DNA from: Tupaia tana
Taxonomy: Eukaryota; Chordata; Mammalia; Scandentia; Tupaiidae
Reading direction: 5' to 3'
Length of the DNA: 64,000 nucleotides
Assembly (NCBI GenBank): GCA_026018925.1
Contig: JAKSZU010000012.1
Span: 42,695,218 to 42,759,217, forward strand
Positions 50,690 to 63,228 of this stretch are shown one piece after another (positions within the stretch are counted from its first letter, which is position 1; every line of letters begins with the position of its first letter). The notes below the pieces were generated by a model. That model was not told where the DNA came from, did no database searches, and saw nothing but the letters and a program-made list of their open reading frames with translations. The translations under genes and the position numbers were made by a program.

Positions 50690-51217
50690 TTTTTTAATTT
50701 GCCAGAGGGCACTTGTGCTTGCCAGAGAAAGACAGAGGGGGAGAGGAAGAAACATTTCCCCAATGGGGCATGGTCATATCACAGTCCTTTATCCATTTCT
50801 TCATCCTGTTGGGAGTTTGGGGCGTGCAAACACACGTCTGGTATGGTTTTCAAGCCAATGGGATCAGGATTCACACCATGTAGTCAGCCATGTGCGTTTG
50901 GTTTCCTTAACCACCAGGCTCTTGAGTTGGCTGGCCTTTGTCTTTGTTATATAAACTAGCTTCTTCTTCTTTATTTTTTTAAGAGAGATTTTTGCTATAG
51001 ACTGTGTGTATTTATCAGAGAGACAGAAAGTGAGAAATCACCCCCCAGGGGGTATGACCATACCACAATCCCTTCTCCTCCATTCTCGTCTCAGGATTTT
51101 GAGCATGCACACACACCTGCCTGGCATGAGTCTCAAGCCACTGGATCTGGGACTCGAACTGTGGTCAGCTATGTGGGAGTCCAGCAACATAACCATTATG
51201 CCATTTGCTGGTCCCTA
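50690..51217 (-). repeat. SINEs C and A-prime
   Basis: C - 50690-50934 and A-prime - 50975-51217. Confidence 0.72.
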
Positions 51218-51349
51218 AACCAGCTTTCTTGATCATTTAGTGTTTCGTTGAGCACGTGCCTGGGAAACCTGTCTGTTCATCCAGAAGAATTTGTCCTATG
51301 CCCCAGCTCAAGTAAACCATTTTCATTTTAGTGATTTTGACTCAGCTTT

Positions 51350-51570
51350 CTTTTTAGGTTGACATGATTGAACCTGGGAAGGAGGTCATGGGAACCTCCA
51401 ACTTATAGCCAGCCATCTGGTTGGTCAGAAGTATGAGTGCCCAGAATTGATGACTGGTGTTTGAAGTGGGGACAGCCCTGTGGGACTGAGCACTTACCCT
51501 ATGGAATCTGGTTGATAGTACCAGAATTGAATTGAATTGTAGGACATCCAGATGGTGCTGGAAAATTGGT
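51350..51570 (+). repeat. LTR-like fossil, same type as 48988
   Basis: gaaggaggtcatgggaacct, agccagccatctggttggtc and gaattgaattgtaggacatc recall the 3' part of the same old LTR type. A fossil fragment; it could belong with the 48988 piece, separated by later insertions. Confidence 0.4.
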
Positions 51571-51783
51571 CCATGTGAGAAAAAAGAAACACACACACAC
51601 ATTTGGTGTCGGCAATGTTGTGAATAGAGAACAGATCGTAATAGTTGTGGAACAGTCTGTAGGGCTGAATCCCATTTTTGCGGGAAAAAAATATGTGTAC
51701 ATATCTTCATATATGATTATGTATGCGTGGGAAAAGTCTGGAAAGATACAGAGCCAACTGCAAAAGTAATGACCGCTGTGGAT

Positions 51784-52195
51784 TGGGAGTGTATGTGTGG
51801 GTGCTCTATGAGTTTGCTGGGGCTGCCATGGCACAGTATCACAGACTGGGCATCTTAAACAGCCCACAGTTCTGGAGACCAGAAGTCCAAGACCAGGTGT
51901 CAGCAAGACTAGCTCCCTTTGAGGCCTCTCTTCTCGGCATACAGACAGCTGCCTTCCTGCTGTGTCTTCACATGGTCTGTCCTCTGTGCTGTGCATCCCC
52001 ACTGTCTCTGTGCCCAGCTTTCCTTTTCTTACCAGGGCACCTGTCAGATCAGCTCAGGGCCCACCCCAACAGCCTCATTTTAACTTACTCTTCTCTTTAA
52101 AGGCCTTATCTCCAAATACAGTCACATCCTAAGCTACTAGGAGTTAGGACTCCAACATACAAATCATGGGGAGACAATTCAGTCCATAACAGAGG
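51784..52195 (-). repeat. MaLR-type LTR fossil (ERVL-MaLR, MST/MLT-like)
   Basis: Recognised by ggctgccatggcacagtatc, cacagttctggagaccagaa, ccaaatacagtcacatccta and the end caattcagtccataaca. Close to full LTR length and antisense. An ancient solo LTR, decayed. No internal part seen beside it. Confidence 0.6.
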
Positions 52196-52237
52196 CTTTC
52201 ACTTTTTATTTCTGTGTTGTTAAAATGTGTTACCAAG

Positions 52238-52430
52238 GGGCCAGCAGGTGGCATGATGGTTAGGGGTGCTGGACTCCCATATGGCTGACCGTGATTTGAG
52301 TCCTAGGCCTGGCAATTTGCTTTCTCACTCCCCCGCCCCTCCCCCCCATTCAAATTTAAATACATACATACATACATAAAAGTTAAATAATTTTTAAAAA
52401 GTGTTACCAAAAAAATAACTTTTTATTTTT

Positions 52431-52472
<42 letters not shown>

Positions 52473-53340
52473 CAGAGAGTGTATATGTTTGCCAGAGAGG
52501 AGAGAGAGAGAAAGTGAGAAAAATCCCTCTTGGGATTTTGAGTATGGATACATACATGCCCAGCATGTTTCCCAAGCCATTGGGTCTGGGACTCAAACTT
52601 CTCAGTTGACCCTGTGGGATCCAGCTGCCCCAAACACTAAGCCACTTGCCCCCAATATTACTTTTAAGGGTTTTGTGCACATCAGGCCAAATGTCCTCTG
52701 AGCATCCATCAGTGAAATTAGCGGTCGGGCAGCTAAAGCCCTCCTCTAGCCAGCTCCACGGATGCCCACCCTCTGGCCCACGGAGGTCCTTCTCCTAGGG
52801 AAGGGGTTGTGGGTAAGAACATTTAGTATCTGGGGCCAGTCCTGTGACCTAGTGGTTAAGGGGACTGGCTCTCACATGGAGACCACGTGGTTAGAATCCT
52901 GGCCCTGACAGTTTGAACTTGCCAGGCATGTGTGCATGCGTGCCCCAAATCCTAACAAGGTGGAGAAATGGAGGAGGGATTGTGATATGACCATGCACCG
53001 TGGGAAAGCGTATTTTCTCCCTCTCCCCCTTTTTGGTGAGCACATACACCCTCTGACAAGTTAAAAAAAACAAACAAACAAGGAAACTAGTGGCATGGTA
53101 GTTAGGGTGGCTGGATCCCGCGTGGCTAACTACATGGTTCAAATCTCGGGCCCAACGGCTTGAGAGACACACCGGGTACATGTGCACGCATGCGCAAAAG
53201 CCAACGAGGAGAATGGAAAAAAGGCATGGTCATCCCTCCTGGGGAGTGCTTTCTCACTCCCCTCTAACTCCTGTCTTGCTCTGGAGGGCACATGTGTCCT
53301 ACAGCAAATTATAAATTTTTTTGAAAAAAAAAAAAAAAAG
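52238..53340. repeat. SINEs B, C(-), C, C
   Basis: B + 52238-52405 (head ccagcaggtggcatg), C - 52430-52653 behind a 34-base T-run, C + 52832-53072, C-like + 53083-53340. 53341-53750 is not recognised. Confidence 0.72.
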
Positions 53341-53749
53341 AAAAACTTCCGTGTCTGCCTGGCCCTCTTCAGATCAAGGAGGCCTTTCTCAGTCACTTCA
53401 GACCCACTGTGCAAGGAATCAGATGAAGGGGCACCCTCTGCAGTCCAGGCTCGTGCTTTATAGCTACAAGCGCTAGACGTTTAATACCTCGTAATCCATC
53501 CTTCCTCACACACCTCTCAATGTAATGACTATACAATATGGCCAATGAAACAGATAGTAAAATGAAACATAGGCAGGTAATAAAGTAAAATATGAAGAGA
53601 GCATTACAACCTGGATGGAGGGTGGAATGCAAAATTGTCATCACACAGAGAAGACATTAGGAGGACTCAGGAGGGAGAGATGGGAAGCAACCCTACTCGA
53701 ATGAGACAATAAGAAGTAGAAAGATGGCAGGGTAAAATGGGGCAGAGCT

Positions 53750-54221
53750 GACACCTGAAAGATACTCAGGAAATTGTCATTCATTGGCTTTCAAATTAAG
53801 CCCTTGGGAGAGGAGTAGTTTGGGGGATCTGTTTAGATATGGAAGAATTACCTTGGGTCCTGCTCTGGTCTTGAAGCTCAGACCAGTAGCAGAAAACTTT
53901 CTTTGAACTACAATCCTCTCTGCAACTTCAGTCCTGCGGAGATGGCTAATTCACTCCTCTGGGGGCTTTGCAACCCTGAGACGTGAGAAGCCACCAAGGG
54001 GCCTCAGCTGACAGCACCATGCACCAGTCATGTGGACAAGGCCAATTTGGACCTGCCAGTCACGTTGGCAGGCATCTGAAGCAGCAAGTGCAAGAGTGAA
54101 CCAGGTGATACCAGTAGATGAACCAACCAGCTAATCCCAATCCAAATTGCTGATTTAGAATTGTAATTTTGAGCTGGTAAATATTCAGTGGTTTATTATG
54201 CAGCAATAGATAACTGAGACA
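53750..54221 (+). repeat. MLT1-like LTR fossil (ERVL-MaLR)
   Basis: The end is typical of MLT1: ggtttattatgcagcaatag then ataactgagacag. The left part (acctgccagtcacg and around) is weaker. A decayed, ancient solo LTR; the left edge is uncertain. Confidence 0.5.
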
Positions 54222-54291
54222 GTATAAGAGAATCTAAATTGAGAAACAGCATCAGAATATTAAAGAAAATGAATTTACTGTATTTATAAGT

Positions 54292-54950
54292 TCATTTATT
54301 TATTTTTAAAAATTTGCCATAGAGTGTTTGCACTCATGGAGAGAGTCAGAAAAAGAGATTAAGAGAGGGAAGGTGAAAAATCACCCTCTGGGGGGAATGG
54401 CCATACTACAATCCCTTCTTCTCCAGTCTCCTCTTGGAATTTTAGGCACACATGCACAAGTGCCAGGCATGCCCAGCTGCTGGGTCTGGAACTTGAACCA
54501 TGCAGTTGGCCATGTGATAGCTAGTCTCTTTAACCTCCATACCACCAGGGGCCCCTCTTATTTCTCGAGAGTGAAAGAAACAGGCACCCTTGACTGGGTC
54601 TCATTACACACAAGCAGGCACCCAGTGTGTTTTAGACCAACCCAGATCTGAACCATAGTTTCCCATGTGGCTCCAGCATTGCACAAATGGTGCCTACTGC
54701 CTGTGCCACTGGGGCTGGGCTTACATTTATAAATTTAATCTCACAGTGTACAAGAGCTGCTAAGTGATTAGAAAAAATATGCTTGGGACCAGCAGGTGGC
54801 GTGGTAGTTGGGGCACTGAATGCCCATGTGCTCAAACACAGTTTGAGTCCTGGACCCAGAGGCTTGCTTCTCATTTTCTCTCTCTTTGGTGAGTTGAAAA
54901 TAATAATAGATAACATAAAATAAATAATTCTTAAAAGAAAAAGAAATAAA
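54292..54950. repeat. SINEs C-like (-) and B (+)
   Basis: C-like - 54292-54556 and B + 54784-54950 (head ccagcaggtggcgtggtag). 54557-54783 holds a possible further decayed SINE head. Confidence 0.7.
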
Positions 54951-55018
54951 AAATATGCTTGTCAAATGTGTAAGTCTCTTCTTTTGGGAGTTTGAAGTGT
55001 TTGAGAATACCAGCTACT

Positions 55019-55543
55019 TTTTTTTTTTTTTTTTTTTTTTTTGAGAGGTTTTTGCTATAGGGTGCATGCGCTCGCCAGAAAGACAGAGACAGACAGAGAG
55101 ACAGAAAGCGAGAAATCACCCCCAGGGGGGATGGCCACACCGCAATCCCTTCTCCTCCATTCTCCTCTTGGGATCTTGGGCACACATGCACACGCACCCG
55201 GCGTGAATTTAAGCCACCAGGTTCGGGACTCAAACTGCAGTCAAATACATGGGAGTCCAGCAACATAGCCATTATGCCAACTGCTGAAGACCAGCTATTT
55301 TTTTTTTTTTTTTTTGGAAAGGTTTTTGCTATAGGGAGCATGTGCTCGCCAGAGAGACAGAGAGATAGAAAGTGAGAAATCATCCCCCCAGGGGGGATAG
55401 CCACGCCACAATCCCTTCTCTTCTACTCTCCTCTCGGGATCTTGGGCACACACGTGTGAGTTTAAGCCATCAGGTCCAGGACTTGAACCACGGTCGACTA
55501 CATGGGAGTCCAGCAACATAGCCATTATGCTAACTGCTGGTCC
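55019..55543 (-). repeat. Two SINE A copies side by side
   Basis: A 55019-55286 and A 55298-55543, same orientation. The short word (a)ccagcta(t/c)tt lies left, between and right of them (about 55009, 55288, 55549), as if one target site was used twice. Confidence 0.85.
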
Positions 55544-56281
55544 TGAAGATCAGCTATTTCAATTCTGTAAAATGTAGTTTAAAATCTAGTAGGAAATTTA
55601 ATTACCTAAGTTTGTAATTGGCATTCATTTTTAAAAGAATTTAATTTGTTGAACTTACAAGTTAATTAAATATTAATCAAAGAATAAGTGAAAGTAATTG
55701 TTCTTATTTTTATACAAAAGTTAGTAGATTTATAAATAGAAAACTAGATTTGCAAGTTGCTCTTGGATGTTTAAGAAAAACTAGCTCTTTTCTAATTTAT
55801 AAGTTTAATAAACACAGTATTAATTTAAATACAAGCAGCAGTAGGTGCTTTTCTCTGCACAAGAGCTCCTCTCCAACACTAAAAATTCTCAACCAGCAAC
55901 ACCCTATACCTCAACCCCACTGGAAGATTCAACATTCCTCAGACTTCCATGCCTTTCCTTGCTTCTCTGGGTCCCTCTGCTTGAAATGGCCCCAACACAT
56001 ACATATTTTCTTTATCTGGCAATTATTATTATTATTACTGGTTTTTGCCATAGGCCATGTGCACTTGCCCGAGAAAGACAGAGAAAAACAGAGAGGGAAA
56101 GTGAGAAATCACCCCCAGGGAGGATGGCCATGCTGCAATCCCTTCTCTTCCATTCTCCTCTCTGGATTTTAGGCACACATGCATATTCGCCCAGCGTGAT
56201 TTTCAACCCAAGTGATCTGGGACTCACACTGGGGTTGGCCATGTAGGATCCAGTGACTTCACCATACCAGCTGCTGGCCCT
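55544..56281. repeat. A/T-rich stretch, then SINE
   Basis: 55544-55850 is A/T-rich and unrecognised. 55880-56000 is weakly L2-like. A minus-strand A-prime/C SINE occupies 56029-56281. Confidence 0.55.
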
Positions 56282-56734
56282 GCAAACTTTCATTTTTGCA
56301 GCTCACATTCCATAAAGATGCTATCCCTCACCTAGTCAGAATCCGTCTTCCCTGCCCAGGGTCACCTGTGTGTGTGACCCAGGCTTCCATCAGACCAGGC
56401 CACAGAGGGTGATTATCTGGGATCGTCACTGTCCTGGGCACCATGGAAGTATAGAGCTGAATCCCAGCCCAAAGACACAGACAGGCTGGTAGAGGGCATC
56501 CCAGGGCATCCAATGTGCTCCAGTGGCCTGGTTATGTGGGGTGGGGACTCCAGGCCCTTGTGTGGAAGGCAGCCTCCGGTTGGGTGCCAAGATTTTCCAT
56601 GGCTGGGGCCCTGCCTCTCCCATATCCACTTCTCCAGAATTGTGGTCCACCAGAGATGTCCACTCTCTCAGCCCTGGAGCCTGTAGATATACTGCATTAC
56701 ATGGCAAAGGGGAACTGAGGTTGCACATCGACTG

Positions 56735-57092
56735 ACCTTAAATAGAGAGATGATTGTGGATTATCTAGGTGGGCCCAGCGTAATCCCAAGGGCCCCTGAA
56801 AATGAAAGAGACAGGAGAGTCAGAGGGCAATGCCATTTGGGAAGAATGCCCAGACATGTTGCACTGCTGGCCTGGGGAGGGGGAGGGGGCCACAAGCCAA
56901 AGAGAATGGTGGTCTTTGGAAGCTGGAAAAGGTAAGGAGACTGATTTCTCTCCTAGAACCTCCAGCAGGGAACACAGTCCTGACACTTGAGTTTAGCCCA
57001 TGACATCCACATCATACTTCTGTCCTATAGGACTGTAGGATAATTAATTTGTGTTCAAACTGCTCAATCTGTAGCAATAGAAAACGAATACA
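56735..57092 (+). repeat. MaLR-type LTR fossil
   Basis: gattatctaggtgggcccag, gctggaaaaggtaaggagac, ctagaacctccagcagg and the end agcaatagaaaacgaataca follow the order of an old MaLR LTR. Ancient, decayed and probably solo; the left edge is uncertain. Confidence 0.5.
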
Positions 57093-58013
57093 GAGGGCCA
57101 CCCACACGCAGGGCCACCAACATGCTTCATTTCATGAATCAGTGGCAGCTGTGCTGCTGCTTTCCAGACCGCAGATGGGAGCTAAATGGCTCTGGACCCC
57201 AGCAGGGTCATGACCCTTCTGTGTCCTGTTGGTCTTTGGTCAGTCCCATCTGCTCATTTGCCCATGGGTGGTGTTGCTTCATGGGGCTGTTGGGAGCCAG
57301 GGTCCAAGGAACTGAGATGGGGAATGGCGGTCGGGGGCTGAGCTTGGCAGGCTGCAGCGGTGCTGTCCTGCTTGCTGTCTGGCCAGGCCCTTTTTGCGAT
57401 GCAGAGTTCCTGGAGAAGCCCCAGCTGGTGAGGTGACTGCAGGCCTGACTCCTGCATTCCAAAATGGGTCTCACGGACCATTTTGGGAGGGTGTGGGCCT
57501 TGCTGGTGGTCCTGTAATATTGAAGACCTTGGGCCTTCCTTCCTGGCCCCTGGCTTCTGCTCTCCCTCCTTTGTCCTCCTGGGGCTGATCAGTGCCTAGC
57601 TTGCTGCAGAGGGGAGAGAGGAGATCTGCCTTGATCAGGCTGGTTTAACGTCTGAAATGCAAATCTGATGCCACAGCCTCGGCAGAGGTGCATTCACATG
57701 GACCACGAGTGATCCTGGCAGAGCTGATCAGAGGCCCACAGCAGAGGGGCAGGTTTCCACTAGCCAGATCTGAGCCTGCCTTTTTCCTAACTTACCCCTC
57801 AGGAAGCTCCAGTCTCGGGGACAGTGTGCCTAGCTTGGCAAAGCCACCGTTGCAACCTTCTCTAATCCTGCTTCCTTCTTCCCAGGTTTTACAATATATT
57901 CATTATTATGTTTGTCAAATCATATTAATGGTATATAAACATAAAAAGTTCATTTCAAAATATAGTCTTCATTTAAAAAAGGGGGGGTAATATACAGGGA
58001 AAAATAATCACCC
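57093..58013. other. Intergenic stretch upstream of MACROD1
   Basis: No gene or repeat recognised. It becomes A/T-rich from 57890. Confidence 0.35.
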
Positions 58014-58270
58014 CAGGCCAACAGGTAGTGTGGTGCTTAAAGCAGGGATCCCATATAGGTGACTATGTGGTTTAAGTCCCAAACCTGGCAGTTTTAAAAA
58101 CATGCGGGCCGGAGCGTGTGCATGCCCCAAATCTAGAGAAGAAACCGAAGGAGGGATTGTGCTTGCGTGAGCTCCCCCCACCAAGGTTGGTGACTTCTCT
58201 TTCCCTCTCTCTATCTCTCCCCAGGGAGTGCACACGCCCTACGGCAAAAATCTAAAAACACAAATACAAA
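58014..58270 (+). repeat. SINE C
   Basis: Head ccaacaggtagtgtggtgct, body with gaaggagggattgtgcttgc, A-rich end. The last SINE before the MACROD1 CpG island. Confidence 0.7.
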
Positions 58271-58549
58271 AAAACACTCCACTTCTTTTACCCGAGAATT
58301 CCACTATTTCCACCACTTCCTTCCAGCTGCTGTAGATTCGGCTCCAGCTGCGCCCCTACCTCCGGGGATGTTAATAAGACAAGGCTCAACAGCCTCGGAG
58401 AAGTCGCCGAACCGGACATACCCGTTCGCGGCACCTGTCACCTCCTCGCAGCCGGCCCAGACCGGCGCTCCCGGGACTGGGAGGGAATGTGGTATCGGGG
58501 CCGCCTCTGGCTGACTTGTGGAGACAAGCCTGGGTCCCCTCCACCCCAC

Positions 58550-59400
58550 CCCAAGCTGCAAACCACTCTGCACCGCGGCAGCTGCTCCCGTCTCTAGGAG
58601 TTAGGACTTGGGCGCAAGGCACGCGCGCCCGGGGACCCAGGCCGCGTGGACCGCCTGGGGGACTAAGCCGAGGTATTACACCAGGAAACTGGAAACGTCG
58701 GAGGCAGCACAGAAGAGAAGGCAAACGGTTGTCGTTTGAGAAGCCAGAGGGGCGCCAGCTCAATCTCGGCGCGAGTGGAGGCCCGGGTGGGGCGCACACG
58801 TGTGTATACGAGTGCGTGGGCCCATCCGGCAGCTAGGACTACAAGTTCCAGGGTGCCCAGCGGCGCGCCCGGGTTTTCTGGCCGCTCCGCCCGCCGGCTC
58901 GGAGCAGGTCGCCGCGGGCTGGCACACGCCACCTGGTCCCGGGGTAAATAAGGGAGAGCCTCTCCCAAGCACCGTAAATAGAGTCCAAGTGGGCGGGAAA
59001 CCGCCCCGCGCCGCCCGCTCATGTCTCTGCAGAGCCAAGTGTCCGGCCGCCTGGCACAGCTGCGCGCGGCGGGGCAGCTGCTAGTCGCCCCGCGCCCCTG
59101 GCCTGGCCCCTCGGCGGGTGCCACGCGGACCCACAGCAGTGCGTGCAGCCCCCCGGCGTCCCTGGGCGCGTACGGCCCCCGAGCGTGGACCTCAGCGGGA
59201 GTTGGGGCTTGGGGGGCGGCGGCGGTGGGGCGGAGAGCCCGGGTGCGCACCTGGGCCCCCCTGGCCATGGCGGCGAAGGTGGACTTGAGCACCTCCACCG
59301 ACTGGAAGGAGGCAAAATGTAAGTGTAAGCACGAGGGGGGCGCGAGGGACTAGGGTGGCCCCACGTGGGTCTTCCCGGCCCGGGACAGCGCTTTACGAGC
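58550..59400 (+). promoter_or_regulatory. MACROD1: MACROD1 CpG island and promoter
   Basis: CpG-dense, repeat-free block around exon 1. Just above the ATG is gggcgggaaaccgccc (58991-59006), which holds a GC box and an E2F-like GGGCGGGAAA. Confidence 0.75.
59021..59318 (+). CDS. MACROD1: MACROD1 exon 1, mono-ADP-ribosyl hydrolase 1 (N terminus)
   Basis: MacroD1 removes ADP-ribose from acidic residues of proteins and hydrolyses O-acetyl-ADP-ribose; it is mainly mitochondrial. The exon encodes 99 codons, MSLQSQVSGRLAQLRAAGQL to STDWKEAK, and one extra base before donor gtaagt. The first 80 residues are rich in Arg and Ala with few acids, as expected for a mitochondrial targeting peptide. The macrodomain itself lies in later exons outside the window. 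A second in-frame ATG at 59267 (residue 83, MAAKVDLSTSTDWKEAK) has a strong context (ggccATGg), whereas the first is weak (C at -3). Position and strand match human synteny, head away from STIP1. Intron 1 runs to the window end. Confidence 0.94.
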
Positions 59401-60658
59401 AGCCTCTTTGACCCAAGAGACCTGGGGAAGTCGAGGCCCCCTCTGCTCTGGAACGGACCCCTCCCACCACTACAACCACGCCCCTCGAGTGCCCAGCGCC
59501 GCTGACCAGTTCACTCAGACCAGGGCCAGTAGGGTGGTGTGAGGAAGGCGGCCTTTCCTCCCTGGAATGGGTCACAGGGCACCCCAGAGATCATTCAGGA
59601 CTGGACCACCTTACTGCCGTCTGCTGGAAAGAAACTGAGACCCCCGGCAGGAGCTGATTTCCCCAAGGTCATCTGGAAATGTGTGGGAGACACGAGGTTG
59701 GGATCCCAAACTCCCCCTACTTGGCACGATGTGGTTCTCAAGTGGTGGCATGTGAGGCAGAGTGGCAGGGGACGGACTGGGGGGACAGCTGTGAGGTCAG
59801 ATAGCTCCAGAGTGGCCTTTTCTGGCAGGCCTGTCCTGCCTCCACTCCACCCCAGCCCTCCCTTGGGGCAGGCCTTTCTGGACACGTGGACAGGTGCCCT
59901 TTTGACCTCCTAGCTGGGCCCTGGCCACTCCTTAGCAGCCTGCCCCTTCCTGGGGAGTTGTTAGAGGAGCTGGGCCCAGGGCAGAGAAGGGGTGCTGTGC
60001 CAGTGAAAACCCGTGACACTACTAGGAATCACACTGCTCCCCACCACAGGCTGGAGTCCCAGGACTGAGGAGGAGGGAATCTGTCCTGCAACTCCAAATA
60101 GCTCTGTCAGCTGCCCTTGCCCTTCAGCCTCTGCCCGGGGCTCCTGTGACTTCCTGGCTGGAGCCCACTTCAAAAGAGCAGGGAAGGCTGCTCATTGGCT
60201 GGTCGCATGTGGAGTGGGTGCGGCCATGGGTGGGAGGCCAGCCTGGGGCTGACCAGGTTGGAGGTAAAGGAATGGCATCTGTCTCAGTATGGCAACTGGC
60301 CTTAGGAGCCAAAATGATTTTTCCACTGTCGTGAATTGCCTTGCCTGTGTCCGGATCTTAAAGGGCAGGCAGGAAGCACTGACTTGACTCCCTGAGGAAA
60401 GGGAAACCCTCCCAGGCCATCTGTCTTGTCCCCAGAACACCCGTCCAGGCAGGGAGTGGGGGCTAGCAGGACCTCGGCAGGGGAGTCACTGTCTCCATAG
60501 GCAGTGACTGTTCCCCCTGCTGTCCCTGTTCTCTGTCAGAGCAGCGACCCTGGGTGGTGGGAGAGGGTTAGGGTGCAGGTCCGCAGCTCTTCTTGGGATC
60601 CAGCACTTGCCCACAGCTCCCTCAGTTCCTTGGTACCACTGAAACCAGGCAGACCTGG
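59319..60658 (+). other. MACROD1: MACROD1 intron 1, repeat-poor start
   Basis: Donor gtaagtgtaagc, then 1.3 kb with no SINE. No exon recognised; open frames here lack family support. Confidence 0.6.
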
Positions 60659-61514
60659 GACCCACAGGTGGCATGGTGGTTAAAACACTGGGCTGGCCTC
60701 CCACATGGCTGACTGCGGTTTGAGTCCCGGGTCTAGTGACTTGCTTTCTCACTTTCCCTCTCTCTCTCTAGTTGAATAAAATAATAATAATAATAATAAT
60801 AATAATAAGTAAATAAAATTAAATAAGTAATTTTTTTTCTTTTTAGAGAGAGATTTTTGCTATAGGGCACATGCACTCTCCAGAGAGACAGAGACAGAGA
60901 GATAGAAAGTGAAAAATCACCCCCCCAAGGTGAATGGCCATGCCACAATCTCTTCTTCCTCATTCTCCTGGAGATTTTGGTTAAAGAAAATAATTCTTTA
61001 AAAAAATTATTTTTTTATGGGACGAGCAGTTAGCGTAATGGCTATGTCGCAGGACTCCCATGTAGTCGACCGCGGTTTGTGTCCCGGACCCGGTGGCTTA
61101 AAACTCACGCCGGGTGTGTGTGCGTGCGTGCCCAAGATCCCGAGAGGAGAATGGAGGAGAAGGGATTGCGGTGTGACCATCTCCCTGGGGGGTGATTTCT
61201 CGCTTTCTTTTTTTCTGTCTCTGTCTGGTGAGCGCACACGCCCTATAGCAAAAACCAATGAAAAGAGAAAAATTTTTTTAGGTTTTTGCCCTAGGGCATG
61301 TGTGCTTGCTAGACACAGAGAAGAGTCAGAGACAGGGAAAGTGAAAAATCAACCCTCCAGGGGGAATGGCCACTGCACAATCCCTTCTCCGTTCTCCTCT
61401 TGGGATCTCAGGCATGCATATGCACCCAGCATGATTTTCAAGCCACCAGGTCCCAGACTTGAACCACGGTTGGCCATGTGGAAATCCAGTGCCCAAACTA
61501 CCGGCTGGCCCCCA
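60659..61514. repeat. SINEs in MACROD1 intron 1 (left group)
   Basis: B + 60659-60840 with (AAT)n at 60780-60809; truncated A-prime - 60840-60980; A + 61018-61265; A-prime - 61277-61514. 61515-61857 holds nothing recognised. Confidence 0.75.
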
Positions 61515-61857
61515 TGCAGGCATGTTTTTAAAACTGTCACAGTCGTGGGTCTGACCACGCTGGTAGGTCTGGGGGGCTGCCACAGCTAAACTCTGCTTCT
61601 GGTTGCAGTCTGAGCCTGGAGCTTGAAGTCCCTGCACTCTGTCTCAATACATTCAAGTTACACTGTGAGCTGAGTTAGATCATGCAGTGAGGCGCAGCAG
61701 GCGGCTAGGCCGTGCATCCGCCGTTCTGACCAGCAGGTGGAACCTTGCCATCACCATCGAAGAAGCTTCTTTCCCATTAGTGCCCCCTAGAGCTGCTGAC
61801 TCTTCTGTCTTTTCATTTCGTCTGTTCTTGAACTTTGTATAAACAAAAGCATTTGGG

Positions 61858-62325
61858 TTGGCCCTGTAGCCTACTGGGGAAGGGAGCCAGATCCTACTAT
61901 GTCCAACTGCAGTTCAAATCCCGACTCTGGCAACTTGAAAAACATGCCAGGCTGGGGACCAGCAGGTGGCATTGTGGTTAAGGTGCTGGATACTCCCACA
62001 TGGCTGACCAAGGTTCAAGTCCTGGACCTGCTGGCTTGGTTTCTTACTTTCTCTCTGTGTCTCTGGTCAAATTAAAATAAATGAATGAATAAGAATAAAT
62101 TAAATAAATAATTCTTAAAAGAAAAAAAAAAAAACATGCCGGACTTGTGTGTGTGTGTGTGCGTCCCCCAAAATCCCAACAGAATGGAAAAATGGAGAGA
62201 GAAGATTGGAGTATGACCATGTCCCACTGAGGGGTGCTGTCTCCCTCTCTTTCTCCCTCTCTATCTCCCTGTCTCTCTGACAAGCACCCATACCTTCTGA
62301 AAATTAAGAGGGAGACAAAAAAAAA
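61858..62325 (+). repeat. SINE C split by SINE B
   Basis: C head 61858-61954 and C body 62131-62325, with B 61955-62129 between. aaaaacatgcc lies at about 61938-61948 and 62130-62140. The B head contains ccagcaggtggc (61959-61970). Confidence 0.85.
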
Positions 62326-62411
62326 AAAAAAGAAAGAAAAGAAAAGAAGAGGCATACAATGTGACTTTATTTTTCATGGAAAAAATGAATTTAAAGTATG
62401 ATTTATTGGGG

Positions 62412-62913
62412 GTTGGCAAGTGGCATGGTGGTTAAAAGCACTGGACTTCCACATTGCTGACCATGGTTAGAGTCCCAGACCTGGCGACTTGCTTTCTCCC
62501 TTTTTTTCTCTCTCTCTCTTACTCTGTCCCTCTCTGGTCAAATTAAAAATAAATAAATAAACTTAAATAAAATGAATTTTTAAAATACTTAAAGTATGGT
62601 TTTATTTTGGTACAAGAAATTTTTGAACTCTATATGTAGGTTTTTCTACTAAATTTGTTTGTTTTTAAGAGGTTTTTCTATTAGGGTACATGTGCTTGCC
62701 AGAGAAAGAGGGAGACGGAGACAGTGAAAGGGAAAGTGAGAAATCACCCCTGGGGGATGGCCACACCACAATCCCTTCTCCTCCATTCTCCTCCCAAGAT
62801 CATGGGCACGCACGCAGCTGGCATGATTTGGAAGCCACCAGGTCCAGGACTCTAATCATGGTCGGGCCATGTGGGAGTTCAGCGATGTAACTGCTATGCC
62901 ATCTGCTGGTCTC
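62412..62913. repeat. SINEs B (+) and A-prime (-)
   Basis: B 62412-62585 and A-prime 62668-62913. Confidence 0.75.
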
Positions 62914-63029
62914 TTCCGTGAACTTCTTGAAGACCCTCTTGTGCAGTGCTTCCTGTTCCTTCTACTCGGTCTCTGTGTGATTTCCCATGTTGTCGGGTGT
63001 CGCAGTGGTCTGCTCTTTTCCTTGCCGTG

Positions 63030-63195
63030 TAGGATTTTGTCACAGCAATGTGCAGCAGTTTACCCATTGGCTGGTTGCTGGGCATTCGTAATGCTTGTGA
63101 ACGGAGCTGCTCTGACATTTACATGTCTTTGGTGGACACGTGCCTCCTTTTCTCTCAAGGACATACTAGAGAGGTCTCCAAATGCTTATCTGCCT
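63030..63195 (-). repeat. Possible L1 fragment
   Basis: ttgctgggcattcgtaatgc and acggagctgctctgacattt resemble antisense L1 ORF2 end. Weak. Confidence 0.35.
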
Positions 63196-63228
63196 AAGAT
63201 GAACCGCTTTTGAAGACTGACACAGTGG

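Noticed and set aside
58386-59298. Antisense open frames over MACROD1 exon 1
   Set aside because: Shadow of a GC-rich exon. The plus frame matches MACROD1 and ends at a good donor.
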